Position numbers and translations under genes: made by a program. A model generated the notes under the pieces. The model had not been told where the DNA came from, did not search any database, and saw only the letters and a program-made list of their open reading frames with translations. Below, piece by piece: positions 15,788-24,358 of a DNA stretch of 27,964 nt. Source of the stretch: Pullilachnospira_A gallistercoris (GTDB lineage Bacteria > Bacillota > Clostridia > Lachnospirales > Lachnospiraceae). Each line of letters begins with the position of its first letter. Position 1 is the stretch's first letter. Where the stretch lies: the NCBI GenBank assembly GCA_018712125.1, contig DVHM01000114.1:1-27964 (forward strand), given 5' to 3'.

Positions 15788-17001
15788 GAGAGAAGAGAGA
15801 GATCAAAATTTTTCTGCTTGTGATGGTTTTTTTCGCCGCTGCCTGCTGGCTGCGGTATTTTGACCATACCATCAATCCGCAAGATACGACGGCTTTCGCC
15901 TTCTCCTACCGCTACGGGTTTATCTCCCGGGGATTTATGGGAAGCCTTCTGGGACTGGCCGGGTATCTGACCGGACTGGATCTGATGAACTACGAAACGG
16001 TCTATGCCTGGTCCACGGTGGCGACGATCCTCTTTTTCTGCTGTCTGTTCGGCTTTTTCGCCGCAGTGCTGGTCCGGTGTGAAGGGAGGGAACTTCGGCG
16101 GCAGCAGTATCTGATTATCCTGACAGCGGTTTTTGCCTTCCCGATGTTTGTGACGGAGGAGAATTTCGGGCGGCTGGATGTCTATCTGACGATCCTCATG
16201 CTGCTATGCATGATTTTGCTGATCCGGGGCAGGGGAGAATGGCTGGTGCCGCCCCTCTGCTGCCTGGGGGTTCTGATCCACCAGGGGTTTGTGTTCATGA
16301 ATGTGAATATTGTCCTGGTGCTGCTGTTCTACAAATGGCTGAAAAGCGGCGGGAAAAAACGGCGCTACTATTTTCTGCTGCTGGCGGTAACGTTCGTGGC
16401 GGCTTCCTCGCTGTTTGTATATTTTGAGTTTTTCAGTCATGTGAACGGAACCCGGATCTATGATGAGGTGGTGGAGAACGCGAAGCAGCTGGCGGTGGAC
16501 GGCGAGACTTACAGCACAGCCCTGGTCAACCACGAGATCCTGGGAGAGGGCGTGTTCATGGATGAATGGTTTTTCCACAAGATCAACTATGTGGAGCTGC
16601 CGCAGTTCCTGCTGGTCTTCCTCCCCTATATCTGGATTGCCGTCCGGTTTGGAAAAGACCTGTTTTCCCGGGCGACAGGCGGACGGGATCGATGGATTTT
16701 CGCGGCGGTGGCCCTGGGGGCATGGACTGTGCTGCCGGAATTTGTCCTGAAGGTGGATTACGGGCGGTATCTGTATTCCATTGTCTTCTACTATCTGGCC
16801 ATGATTCTTTCCTTGACCGCATTGGGGGACGGGCAGGTAAAAGACGCCCTGGGGGATATGGAGGCGCGGCTGACGAAAAAAATGTACGCCCCCGCGATCC
16901 TGATCGTCTATCCGATGATCCTGATGCCCTTTCTGGATGTGGTCATCTCACAGATCAATGTGGTTCTCTGCGGCTTCATGCCCAGTCTGATGGAGTGGTA
17001 A
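15784..17001 (+). CDS. Unnamed multi-pass membrane family, long member A
   Basis: I do not recognise a named family. The 405-residue protein has about ten hydrophobic segments. It shares with members B (20666-21916) and C (24351-25574) these motifs: SYRYGFISRG at 41-50, GRLD with Arg130 and Asp132, WLVPP then HQG at 166-168, FEFFSH with Glu215, EILG at 251-254, and LPEFVLKVDYGR with Asp325 and Arg328. Polar residues so strongly kept beside membrane segments suggest an enzyme or transporter. The setting suggests a GT-C-like or polymerase-like role in glycan assembly (inference). ATG 15784 overlaps the preceding stop; an in-frame ATG at 15757 would overlap more. Directly followed by short relative D. 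Confidence 0.85.
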   Translation: MREKREIKIFLLVMVFFAAACWLRYFDHTINPQDTTAFAFSYRYGFISRGFMGSLLGLAGYLTGLDLMNYETVYAWSTVATILFFCCLFGFFAAVLVRCEGRELRRQQYLIILTAVFAFPMFVTEENFGRLDVYLTILMLLCMILLIRGRGEWLVPPLCCLGVLIHQGFVFMNVNIVLVLLFYKWLKSGGKKRRYYFLLLAVTFVAASSLFVYFEFFSHVNGTRIYDEVVENAKQLAVDGETYSTALVNHEILGEGVFMDEWFFHKINYVELPQFLLVFLPYIWIAVRFGKDLFSRATGGRDRWIFAAVALGAWTVLPEFVLKVDYGRYLYSIVFYYLAMILSLTALGDGQVKDALGDMEARLTKKMYAPAILIVYPMILMPFLDVVISQINVVLCGFMPSLMEW

Positions 17002-17004
17002 GTG

Positions 17005-17877
17005 ATGGAGAGAGAAAAGAATTTTCAGAGATTTCTGCTGCTTGCGATGGCAGTGCTGGCAATCATATTTTACGAGGGAAAGCTCTGCTGGGAGCTTATC
17101 ATCCTGGCGGCCTATACCGGTGCGCTCTACGGTTTCTTTTGCGTGGCGCTGCGCAAAGCCGGCGAGGCGGATCGGGCATCCCTTCGGTATGGCATCTGTT
17201 TTTTCGCGATTTTTGCGGTGCCGGTATACGCGGCTGCATCCTATTTCGCTACCCCCCAGGTAATCGTGATGACGGTGGGAATCCTTCTTCTGCTGGTTAT
17301 GCTCGCAGAGAAGAAGAGGCGGGACGGCCTGTTTGGCGGCGCGGCGCTGGCTCTGGCGGTTTTGATTGCTTATCTGCCCCGAAAAGATGTGAATATGGCT
17401 GAGGATGAAACCGTCCACGCAGTGGTGGATCAGTTCGGGGGCGTGCTCTCAGAGAAGATGGCGGTGGCGGACCTGGCGGTGTTTCTCGTGCTGATGCTGC
17501 CCTATCTGTGGATCGCGGTGTCGTTTTTTCGCAGTCTGATACGGGAAATTTTCGGGGGAGGCGCAGGTAATAAGGAGGGCAGGAAATATCTCATCTGGCT
17601 GGCCGGCGGCGCGGTTTTGCTCCCGGCCTTCTTCCTTCGGGAAGGATACGGCCTTACGGTCTTTGCGGTCATGTTCTACTACCTCTTTGTGTGGATCGCC
17701 TGGCTGTCCGGGGGAGATGACCCGGTGCGGAAAGCCACGGATTCCTGCGGGAAGCGGATCGCAGCGCTGGGGCCCTCAGGCCTGTTTCTTCTGATCTGGG
17801 CGGTTCTGATTCAGCCCCTGGGACAGTTCCCGGTCAGCCGCTTTGGCGGACAGATTTTGAGATTTCTTCTATCCTGA
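17005..17877 (+). CDS. Unnamed membrane family, short motif-less member D
   Basis: A 290-residue membrane protein with about eight hydrophobic segments. It aligns with member A in three places: FAIFAVPVYAAASYFATPQV against the A region before and after NFGRLDV, LPYLWIAVSFFRSLI against LPYIWIAVRFGKDLF, and VLLPAFFLREGYG against TVLPEFVLKVDYG. It lacks the SYxYGFxSR block (about 45 residues shorter there) and the HQG-to-EILG block (about 100 residues shorter). The reading frame is intact, so this is not a simple broken copy. ATG 17005, two bases after the stop of A plus one, has GGAG at 16992-16995; GTG 17002 is also possible. It may be a non-catalytic partner of A (inference). Confidence 0.75.
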   Translation: MEREKNFQRFLLLAMAVLAIIFYEGKLCWELIILAAYTGALYGFFCVALRKAGEADRASLRYGICFFAIFAVPVYAAASYFATPQVIVMTVGILLLLVMLAEKKRRDGLFGGAALALAVLIAYLPRKDVNMAEDETVHAVVDQFGGVLSEKMAVADLAVFLVLMLPYLWIAVSFFRSLIREIFGGGAGNKEGRKYLIWLAGGAVLLPAFFLREGYGLTVFAVMFYYLFVWIAWLSGGDDPVRKATDSCGKRIAALGPSGLFLLIWAVLIQPLGQFPVSRFGGQILRFLLS

Positions 17878-17895
17878 TAAAAACGGAGGCGTGCA

Positions 17896-18930
17896 ATGAG
17901 CAGGAACAATGCCATAGACTTCTGGCGGATTATCTTTACCTATATGATTGTGGTCTTTCACTTTGACACCACATTCCCCTACGTGAATCGACTGGGGCTG
18001 ACACCCGGCTGGTATATTGCCGTGGAATTTTTCTTTATCGTGTCGGGATATCTGCTGTACAAAAAAGTGCAGGGGTCGGGCGGGAGCATATCCCCCTGGA
18101 GGTACACGCTGCACCGCTATAAACAGATTTATCCGAAATATCTGATCAGTGTGCTGATTACTTTCATAGCTATTGTGATCGCGAGAAAGCTGAGCCCGGT
18201 GGAGAGTGTAGATCTGCTTCTGGATTCCTACTGGGAACTGCTGGGGCTGCAGGGGATCGGCCTGGGCCGGGGATGGGATTATATCAATCCGGTCAGCTGG
18301 TACATCTCCGTGCTGTTTATCGCGGGATTTATTCTCTGGTTTTTCCTGCAGAGATATCCGCGGGCTTTCCTGAACTTTATCGGACCGGTGTTTGTGATGA
18401 TTGCCTACTCCAACTTATACCGGATCAGCGGTACGAAAAACGCGGCGGTGGACATTGAGGGGGTGTTTACCAACTACGCGCTGATGAAGGGGCTGGCGGA
18501 TATGTGTCTCGGTGTGTTCGCGGCCAGATTCGGGGAATATCTTGCGGGGAAAAAACGGCCCGGCGGCCTTAAGGCGCTGGGAACGGCGGGCTTTGTCTTT
18601 GTGATGGTTCTGGCCGCTCTTCGGGGCAACTCCAATCTGGATTGCCTGATGGCACTGGTGCTGGCGGTGTCGGTGGCTATCGCCTTCCTTCCCACAGAAA
18701 ACCGCCTGCTCACTTCCCCGCTGGTGCGCAGATGGTCGAAAATCACGCTGAACATCTATCTGCTCCATGAGGTGTTCCGCACCTGGATTTTTCCCCAACT
18801 GTTCCCGGGCAAGTATACGGTTCCTGAGACCATGGGGATCATGGCGCTGTACATGGTCTGTGTCACCGCGGCGGCGGTGCTCTTTGAGTACCTGTTTCGC
18901 CTGGCAGGGCGGAGGAGGCGCCGCGTATGA
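17896..18930 (+). CDS. Acyltransferase-3 family membrane protein
   Basis: A 344-residue multi-pass protein with the family opening AIDFWRIIFTYMIVVFHFDT (His22). VEFFFIVSGYLLYKK at about 43-57 and a basic RYTLHRYKQIYPKY loop are classic for acyltransferase-3. The ending LNIYLLHEVFRTWIF is also typical. It probably O-acylates a surface sugar. ATG 17896 has CGGAGGCG at 17884-17891, and the start lies 18 bases after the previous stop. It ends in an ATGA overlap with the next gene. This is the most typical member of the family in the window. Confidence 0.87.
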   Translation: MSRNNAIDFWRIIFTYMIVVFHFDTTFPYVNRLGLTPGWYIAVEFFFIVSGYLLYKKVQGSGGSISPWRYTLHRYKQIYPKYLISVLITFIAIVIARKLSPVESVDLLLDSYWELLGLQGIGLGRGWDYINPVSWYISVLFIAGFILWFFLQRYPRAFLNFIGPVFVMIAYSNLYRISGTKNAAVDIEGVFTNYALMKGLADMCLGVFAARFGEYLAGKKRPGGLKALGTAGFVFVMVLAALRGNSNLDCLMALVLAVSVAIAFLPTENRLLTSPLVRRWSKITLNIYLLHEVFRTWIFPQLFPGKYTVPETMGIMALYMVCVTAAAVLFEYLFRLAGRRRRRV

Positions 18931-20669
18931 GGAAAAAGGTGCTGTGGCTTGTCTTTATAGTGGCGCTGGTCTGTCTGCCTCTGGCGGCGCCGGGAATCGA
19001 GGGCCGCTGGGGGCAGGATCTGGGATTTCATCTGATGCGGATCGAGGGGATCGCCGAGGGCCTGGAAAACGGCGTTTTCCCGGTCAAAATGCAGGGGCTC
19101 TGGATGGAGGGATACGGCTATCCGGTGTCGGTATATTACGGAGATTTCCTTCTGTATATCCCGGCGCTGCTTCGGCTTTGTGGTGTTCCTGTGGTGGCAG
19201 CCTATAAGATCTTCGTGGCGCTGGTCAACCTGGGCACCGGTCTGCTGGCCCTTTACAGTTTTCGGAAAATTTTCGGCGACGACCGGGTGGCGCTGGTCTG
19301 TGCGGCTGCCTACCTGACGGCGGGATACCGGCTGCTGAATCTCTACGTGCGGGCGGCGGCGGGGGAATATTGCGCCATGATGTTTCTTCCCCTGCTGGCG
19401 GCAGCAGTGTGGGAGATTTATCGCGGAAAGCCCGCCGGTATCCGGGAACGGTTTTCCATGGCCACGCTTCTGGCGCTGGCTTTGAGCGGACTGATCGGAA
19501 CCCACCTGCTGACCACGGAGATGGCCGGCGTCGTCCTTCTGATTGTGGGACTGATCTTCTGGAAGAGAACTTTCTCCAGGGAGGTTTTTCCGACGCTGGC
19601 GCTGGCCTGCGGGGAGACGGCGCTTTTGAATCTCTATTTTCTGGTGCCATTTCTCGACTACTATCTCCATGTGCCGGTATACCTGAACCGGGTTATGGAG
19701 GGGGTAAAGCAGATTCAGGAGGACGGGGCGTCCCTCTTTCAGCTGTTGGCTTTCTGGGCTTCGCCCTTTCAGCGGGGGGATGCCAGCACCCATCTGATCG
19801 CGACCCCGGGGCCGCTGCTTCTGGCGGTACCGGTCGTCGGACTGATCCTTTTGTTCCGGAGAAAACTGACGAGGCAGACCCTGCTCTTCTGGCTCGGATC
19901 TCTGGGGCTTCTTCTGGTGTCCACCTGCTATTTTCCCTGGGATTTTCTGGCAGAGAGCAGCAGGGTGGGCCAGTTTCTGGCTCAGGTACAGTTCCCCTGG
20001 CGGTATGTGGGGCCGGCGGCGCTGTTTCTGACGCTGACGCTGGGGAGTCTTTTTACCCGGGAACTTCCGGCGGAGAGGGAGCGGACAGGAAGACGGCTGA
20101 TTGGAGCGGAGGAAACACAGACCGGGAAAACGCGGAGAAGGAGCAGATCCCTTCGCCGTCTCCTCCGGGTTGCGGCCCTCCTCTGCGTCCTTCAGAGCCT
20201 GCTCTTTGCCGGTCAGTATGTGAGAGGATATGAGCCGGTTTTCTACAGCCGGCGGCAGGATCTGGACACCTGCGATATGGGGATGATCGAGTATCTGCGC
20301 TATCCCACCGAGCGGGAGGAACTGACGGGAGAGCCCGCCGGGGATGGGATGGAGCGGATCGAAATTCGCTCTCGCCGGGGAACGGAGACGGTGCTCCTTT
20401 GCACAGCCGGCGATCAGGGAGGAACGGTGGAGGCGCCGGTTCTCAACTACCCCGGATATCATGTTGTGGATGAAGAGGGAAATGAGTATAATATCAGGGA
20501 TGGCGAAAACAATGTGATCTGCTTCGACCTTCCCGCCGGATTTTCCGGGGAGATTACCATCCGCTTTACCGAGCCCTGGTACTGGCGGGCGGGAGAGTGT
20601 CTCTCCCTGGCCACCTTGGTGGTTATTGCGGTCGGAGCGGTTGTGATGAGAAGAGGGAGACAGTCTTGA
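18927..20669 (+). CDS. PTPS-related / YfhO-like GT-C membrane glycosyltransferase
   Basis: A 580-residue protein with about eleven hydrophobic segments and a C-terminal extracellular beta-rich region before a last helix. The first loop reads GQDLGFHLMRIEG (Asp31, His35), then VFPVKMQGLWMEGYGYPVSVYYGD, matching the so-called 6-pyruvoyl-tetrahydropterin-synthase-related membrane domain, which is a GT-C-like fold despite its name. It probably transfers a lipid-linked sugar outside the cell. The basic stretch at about 382-412 (Arg/Glu-rich) is likely a cytoplasmic loop. GGAGGAGG at 18912-18919 serves ATG 18927, which overlaps the previous stop. The stop overlaps the TTG start of member B. Confidence 0.75.
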   Translation: MRKKVLWLVFIVALVCLPLAAPGIEGRWGQDLGFHLMRIEGIAEGLENGVFPVKMQGLWMEGYGYPVSVYYGDFLLYIPALLRLCGVPVVAAYKIFVALVNLGTGLLALYSFRKIFGDDRVALVCAAAYLTAGYRLLNLYVRAAAGEYCAMMFLPLLAAAVWEIYRGKPAGIRERFSMATLLALALSGLIGTHLLTTEMAGVVLLIVGLIFWKRTFSREVFPTLALACGETALLNLYFLVPFLDYYLHVPVYLNRVMEGVKQIQEDGASLFQLLAFWASPFQRGDASTHLIATPGPLLLAVPVVGLILLFRRKLTRQTLLFWLGSLGLLLVSTCYFPWDFLAESSRVGQFLAQVQFPWRYVGPAALFLTLTLGSLFTRELPAERERTGRRLIGAEETQTGKTRRRSRSLRRLLRVAALLCVLQSLLFAGQYVRGYEPVFYSRRQDLDTCDMGMIEYLRYPTEREELTGEPAGDGMERIEIRSRRGTETVLLCTAGDQGGTVEAPVLNYPGYHVVDEEGNEYNIRDGENNVICFDLPAGFSGEITIRFTEPWYWRAGECLSLATLVVIAVGAVVMRRGRQS

Positions 20670-21916
20670 TACAGCAGGAGACAAAACAGAGAGAAATCAG
20701 AAAGTTCATGATTATGCTGTCGGTGGTAAACCTGGCTCTTTTTGCGGTGACGTGCCGGGGGATGGTGCGCTCCTACAACACCACGATGCTGGCGTTGTCC
20801 TACGAGTATGGATTTACCTCCAGATCACTGCTGGGAACGTTATATCATCTGCTGGACGCAGTGCTTCCGCTTGACCTTATCGATTACCGGGCGGTTGTGG
20901 CTACAGCCTATGTGGCGACGATTCTGTTTGTCCTTTTCGTGGAATACTTCCTCTATCGGTGTCTGAGATGCTGCGAGGGGGAGATGGTAAAGTATGGGGA
21001 GTATCTGGCTCTGATACTGTCGCTGTGCCTGGTGTCCACTTTTTCCTTCCCCTACAACTTTTTCCGGGTGGACATCTTTATGATCCTGGTAAGTCTGCTG
21101 GGGGTGCTGTGTCTGGTAAAGGAGCGGGCCCAGTGGCTGGTGGTGCCGCTGTCCGCCCTGGGGGTTATGTTCCATCAGGGGTATGTGTTCATGTATTTCA
21201 ACCTGATTCTGGTGCTGCTGTTTTACCGAGCATTGTCCTGGTGGAAGGAGGACCGCAGAAAGGCCCGCCGTTACGGCCTGCTCTTTGCGTTGTCCTTTCT
21301 GGTGGGTTCCGTCCTCTTTCTCTGGTTTGAATTTTTCAGCCGCAGCAACGGGGCGGCGTTTTTCGACACAATCAAATCGGAGGCGGAAAAACTATCCTAC
21401 GACGGCATTTACCACTCCACCCTGCTTTACCACGAGGTGCTGGGAATTGATCTGGCCTCCACGGAGGAAGAATTTTCCCGGGTAAACGCGGTGCAGATTC
21501 TGATGTGCGGGATTGTCTGCCTGCCGATGCTGGTGTTTGGGGTGCGCTTCTTCGCGGGCCTGATCAAAAAGGCGAAGGGCGCTTCGGAAAAATGGAAATA
21601 TCTGGCGGTGGCGCTGGGCGCCGCTACGATCCTGCCGGATTTCCTGCTGAAGATCGATTACGGACGCTGGATGGCTGCCGTGGTGGTTTACTATGTGGGA
21701 ATTGTGCTGGCCCTTCTGGCCATGAAGGATCCGATCATGGAGACCCAGGTCAGGGAGTCGGGAGAGCGACTGATCCAGCGGCCAGGGATAGCGCTGTGGA
21801 TCATGGTGGTCATCCTGCTCCTGCCGTTCCTGGACGTGAACATTGATCCCTTCTTCCGGCATCTGGGGAGCATTGTCAACAAAAATTTCCTTCACTGGTA
21901 TGAGCCCATGCGCTAG
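20666..21916 (+). CDS. Unnamed multi-pass membrane family, long member B
   Basis: A 416-residue paralog of members A and C, family not recognised. Motifs: SYEYGFTSR at 45-53, FFRVD with Arg134 and Asp136, QWLVVPL then HQG at 170-172, FLWFEFFS with Glu222, HEVLGID near 256-262, and LPDFLLKIDYGRWM with Asp331 and Arg334. The Gly of GRxD is replaced by Phe. The start is TTG 20666, chosen because GAGGGAGA at 20653-20660 is well placed and the codon overlaps the previous stop (TTGA). ATG 20708 is the fallback, with a poor site. Short member E follows 14 bases later, repeating the A-D arrangement. Confidence 0.83.
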   Translation: MIQQETKQREIRKFMIMLSVVNLALFAVTCRGMVRSYNTTMLALSYEYGFTSRSLLGTLYHLLDAVLPLDLIDYRAVVATAYVATILFVLFVEYFLYRCLRCCEGEMVKYGEYLALILSLCLVSTFSFPYNFFRVDIFMILVSLLGVLCLVKERAQWLVVPLSALGVMFHQGYVFMYFNLILVLLFYRALSWWKEDRRKARRYGLLFALSFLVGSVLFLWFEFFSRSNGAAFFDTIKSEAEKLSYDGIYHSTLLYHEVLGIDLASTEEEFSRVNAVQILMCGIVCLPMLVFGVRFFAGLIKKAKGASEKWKYLAVALGAATILPDFLLKIDYGRWMAAVVVYYVGIVLALLAMKDPIMETQVRESGERLIQRPGIALWIMVVILLLPFLDVNIDPFFRHLGSIVNKNFLHWYEPMR

Positions 21917-21930
21917 AATGGAGGTGCGTT

Positions 21931-22875
21931 TTGGAGCGTTTTCGGAGAGAACAAAAACTGTTCGGGCTGGAACTTCTGTACTTTTTTCTTCTGGCCTTTT
22001 CCAGGTTTTTTGATCACAAACTGCTGGAGCATCCGGTGCCTTTCTCCTTTATGGAACATTATGGAACGGCGGTAGGACTTACACTCATCTATCTGCTGTT
22101 TCTCTTTGGAGTAATGGGCGCCGCTCTGTGGCTGGAAAGGAAGAGGGGAGAGACAGGAAGTGTATGCGAAGGGGCGCATTCTTCTGCGTCCCGGGAGCGG
22201 GAGATCTGTTGGCTGTCCATTTTCCTGTCGGCCTTTGCGGTACCCTTTTTCCTGCATCGGGACTACTTCGGCACATCGGACGAGCTGGTGTTGACGTTCG
22301 TGCTGGCGGCGCTGCTTCTTGTGCTGGGAAAAAGCGGGAGGGGGGAACAGAAGGCTCAAAGCAGAGAGGCGGCATTGGAAAAGACTTCTCTGGCGATAAC
22401 GATTCTGATCGCCGGAACTTTTACAGCGATTGCCACAGTATTGGGATTTTTCGTACCGGATGTCCGGGATCTGCTGTCCGGCAGGCAGTTTGTGGTCATG
22501 TTGCTGCTGTTGTCCCCCTACGGATACTGGGGACTGCGATTTTTTGGCGGGCTGCTTCGCGGGACTCGGGGAAGAAAACGGTGGACGTACGTTCTGTGCG
22601 CGGTGGGAGGCGTATGCCCGGCGATCCTCTGGACAGCGGCGGGAGATTACAGCCGCGCGGTTTTTTACGGATTCGTCGGAGTCATTCTTCCGGCACTGTG
22701 CCTGACGGCGCTGGGGGATGCGTTTTTTGTCGCCCATGTGCGGGGGATGAAAGAGGAGATACGGAAAGTTCTGCCGATACCGGCGGTGTTTGTCCTTTAC
22801 CCGCTGATTTTCATCACGTTCTGGATGATGGGATGGGAGAGCATTCCGGCGGAGGAGATTTTGAAATTACAGTAG
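21931..22875 (+). CDS. Unnamed membrane family, short motif-less member E
   Basis: A 314-residue membrane protein related to D and, more distantly, to the long members. FLSAFAVPFFLHRDYFGTSD aligns with the NFGRLDV region of A, SPYGYWGLRFFGGLLRG with LPYIWIAVRFGKDLF, and GDYSRAVFYGF with VDYGRYLYSIVF. SYxYGFxSR and HQG blocks are absent, as in D. It carries a hydrophilic insert at about residues 70-90. The TTG start at 21931 has GGAGG at 21920-21924 with six-base spacing, and no better in-frame ATG is near. It is intact and coupled to B. A structural or regulatory partner role is the simplest idea, without proof. Confidence 0.72.
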   Translation: MERFRREQKLFGLELLYFFLLAFSRFFDHKLLEHPVPFSFMEHYGTAVGLTLIYLLFLFGVMGAALWLERKRGETGSVCEGAHSSASREREICWLSIFLSAFAVPFFLHRDYFGTSDELVLTFVLAALLLVLGKSGRGEQKAQSREAALEKTSLAITILIAGTFTAIATVLGFFVPDVRDLLSGRQFVVMLLLLSPYGYWGLRFFGGLLRGTRGRKRWTYVLCAVGGVCPAILWTAAGDYSRAVFYGFVGVILPALCLTALGDAFFVAHVRGMKEEIRKVLPIPAVFVLYPLIFITFWMMGWESIPAEEILKLQ

Positions 22876-22885
22876 GAGGCGCAGT

Positions 22886-24358
22886 ATGCAGATGAAAAAA
22901 TGGAAAGATACGGTCACTGTGTCTGAAAACGCGCAGACAGCGGAAGATCGCACGGGGAGGATTCTGCTGGGAGTGGCGGTTATTCTCGGCGCGTTGTATC
23001 TCTTTTTTTTCCGACATTACGACTGCGAGGCCATCACAAGCTGGGGATACGATCTGCTGGAGTGCGTCCGCAGGGGAAATCTGTCCGGCTTTCCGGAATA
23101 CACCTATGCCTCCTTCGGGTCTCCAACCAACTATACCCTCTTCGTCAACAGCGTCACGGCTCTGTGGCTGACCCCTCTCTATCTTCTGGATCAGGCGGCG
23201 GGTCTGGATCTGACGATTTTTTTCTACGAGAAATGGTATAAACTTCTGGTGGGTATCGCGCTGCTGCTGGACCTGTGGGCGATGGATCGTCTGTTCGCGG
23301 CTCTCGGGGCTGAGCGGACAGAGAGAAGACGGTCCCAGGCGCTGTTTCTTCTGAGCGCCGTCATGCTGCTGGCGACGCTGGGCAAGGGGCAGGTGGATGT
23401 CTATGGACTGTTCTTTGTGCTGCTGGGAGTCCGCTTCCTGGTCCGGAAAGAGGATGGCAGGGGAGCGCTGCTTCTGGGCATGGCGCTTCTGGTAAAGCCC
23501 ACGGCTCTGCTGGTGCTGGTGCCGCTGTTTCTTCTGCTGATCGGGCGCTGGAAGGAAAAGACGGTAGTGCTTGGACTGATCGCGGCGGTACCTTATCTTC
23601 TGGACAAGGGGGTCACAGCGCTTCTGATGCCGGATTACCTTCCTTTGAGCCAGAAGACCTTTCCCCTTCTGGCGGAGGCGCTGGGAGGTCTGACCATCAC
23701 GGAGCAGTTTTTTGACCTGGAGGTCAACCAGGTGCTGGTATTCGCGGCCCTGGCCCTGGTACTCTGTTTTGCCTGTTACTATCTGGGGGTACACGGGAAG
23801 ACCCGAAGGGAGCATCTGCTGGCACTGCCTCCGCTGCTTCTGATCTGCTTTGGGGTTTTTGTGTGCGCTTCCTTTCACTGGTTTATCTATCTTCTTCCGG
23901 CGCTGCTTCTGATGGGACTGAAACTTGAGCGAAGGAGCGATTTTTATCTGCTGTGGTTGGGAATGAGCCTGGGGCTTACCGTATATTTTGCGTCGGCGGA
24001 GTCCATGACGGCGCAGCCCCTTGCAGGTCTTCTCTTCGGTGGCGCGGGGGAGGGAGCTGTCATCCAGTACACGGGCGAGTATCAGGAGTATGTCCTTGCC
24101 TGTGGGAAAACGCTGTTCTATGTCTGTATGCTTCTGATTCCCGGGGGATTTCTGTGGGAGCAACGGCAAAGGAGAGGGGAAGCGCGTGGAGAGGCAGTGA
24201 GGAAACCGGATGTGGCTGAAAGCGCGCCGGAGGATGTGGCCGCAAGTGCGCCGGAGGATGAGGATGAGAGAAAATATGCCGGTATTCTGCTGGCGGCGCA
24301 GCCCCTGTGGGCGATTGTTTATCTGATCATATCGTGGGTGGTATACTGCAATGGATGA
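22886..24358 (+). CDS. GT87-like GT-C membrane glycosyltransferase
   Basis: A 490-residue multi-pass protein. The first loop holds an acidic HYDCEAITSWGYD (Asp46), and LGKGQVDVYGLFFVLLGVRF at 165-184 plus ALLVKPTALLVLVPLF resemble GT87-type mannosyltransferases that use polyprenyl-phosphate sugars. Near the C-terminus an acidic cytoplasmic loop contains a duplicated SAPED unit before the last helix. ATG 22886 has AGGAGG at 22874-22879. It starts 10 bases after E and overlaps member C by eight bases. The donor sugar is unknown. The family call rests on pattern, not on a search. Confidence 0.68.
   Translation: MQMKKWKDTVTVSENAQTAEDRTGRILLGVAVILGALYLFFFRHYDCEAITSWGYDLLECVRRGNLSGFPEYTYASFGSPTNYTLFVNSVTALWLTPLYLLDQAAGLDLTIFFYEKWYKLLVGIALLLDLWAMDRLFAALGAERTERRRSQALFLLSAVMLLATLGKGQVDVYGLFFVLLGVRFLVRKEDGRGALLLGMALLVKPTALLVLVPLFLLLIGRWKEKTVVLGLIAAVPYLLDKGVTALLMPDYLPLSQKTFPLLAEALGGLTITEQFFDLEVNQVLVFAALALVLCFACYYLGVHGKTRREHLLALPPLLLICFGVFVCASFHWFIYLLPALLLMGLKLERRSDFYLLWLGMSLGLTVYFASAESMTAQPLAGLLFGGAGEGAVIQYTGEYQEYVLACGKTLFYVCMLLIPGGFLWEQRQRRGEARGEAVRKPDVAESAPEDVAASAPEDEDERKYAGILLAAQPLWAIVYLIISWVVYCNG
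24221..24260 (+). repeat. Short in-frame tandem duplication (SAPED x2)
   Basis: A 16-base unit at 24221-24236 recurs at 24245-24260 with one mismatch, a 24-base period. It encodes an eight-residue period, SAPEDVAA then SAPEDEDE, in the hydrophilic tail loop of the GT87-like protein. The period keeps the frame, so copy number could vary harmlessly. Confidence 0.7.

Noticed and set aside
17005..17877. Member D as a pseudogene or frameshifted copy of a long member
   Set aside because: The frame is intact over 290 codons, it has a ribosome site, and the distant member E shows the same shortened layout. Separate decay would not give the same pattern.
18756..20684. Very long open frame on the minus strand (over 600 codons), and similar long ones at 22814-24394, 24327-25577 and 25543-26853
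   Set aside because: They lie fully opposite well-supported membrane-protein genes, are rich in Arg, Gln, Pro and His with no hydrophobic segments or motifs, and have no ribosome binding sites. They are mirror frames caused by GC-rich codon use.
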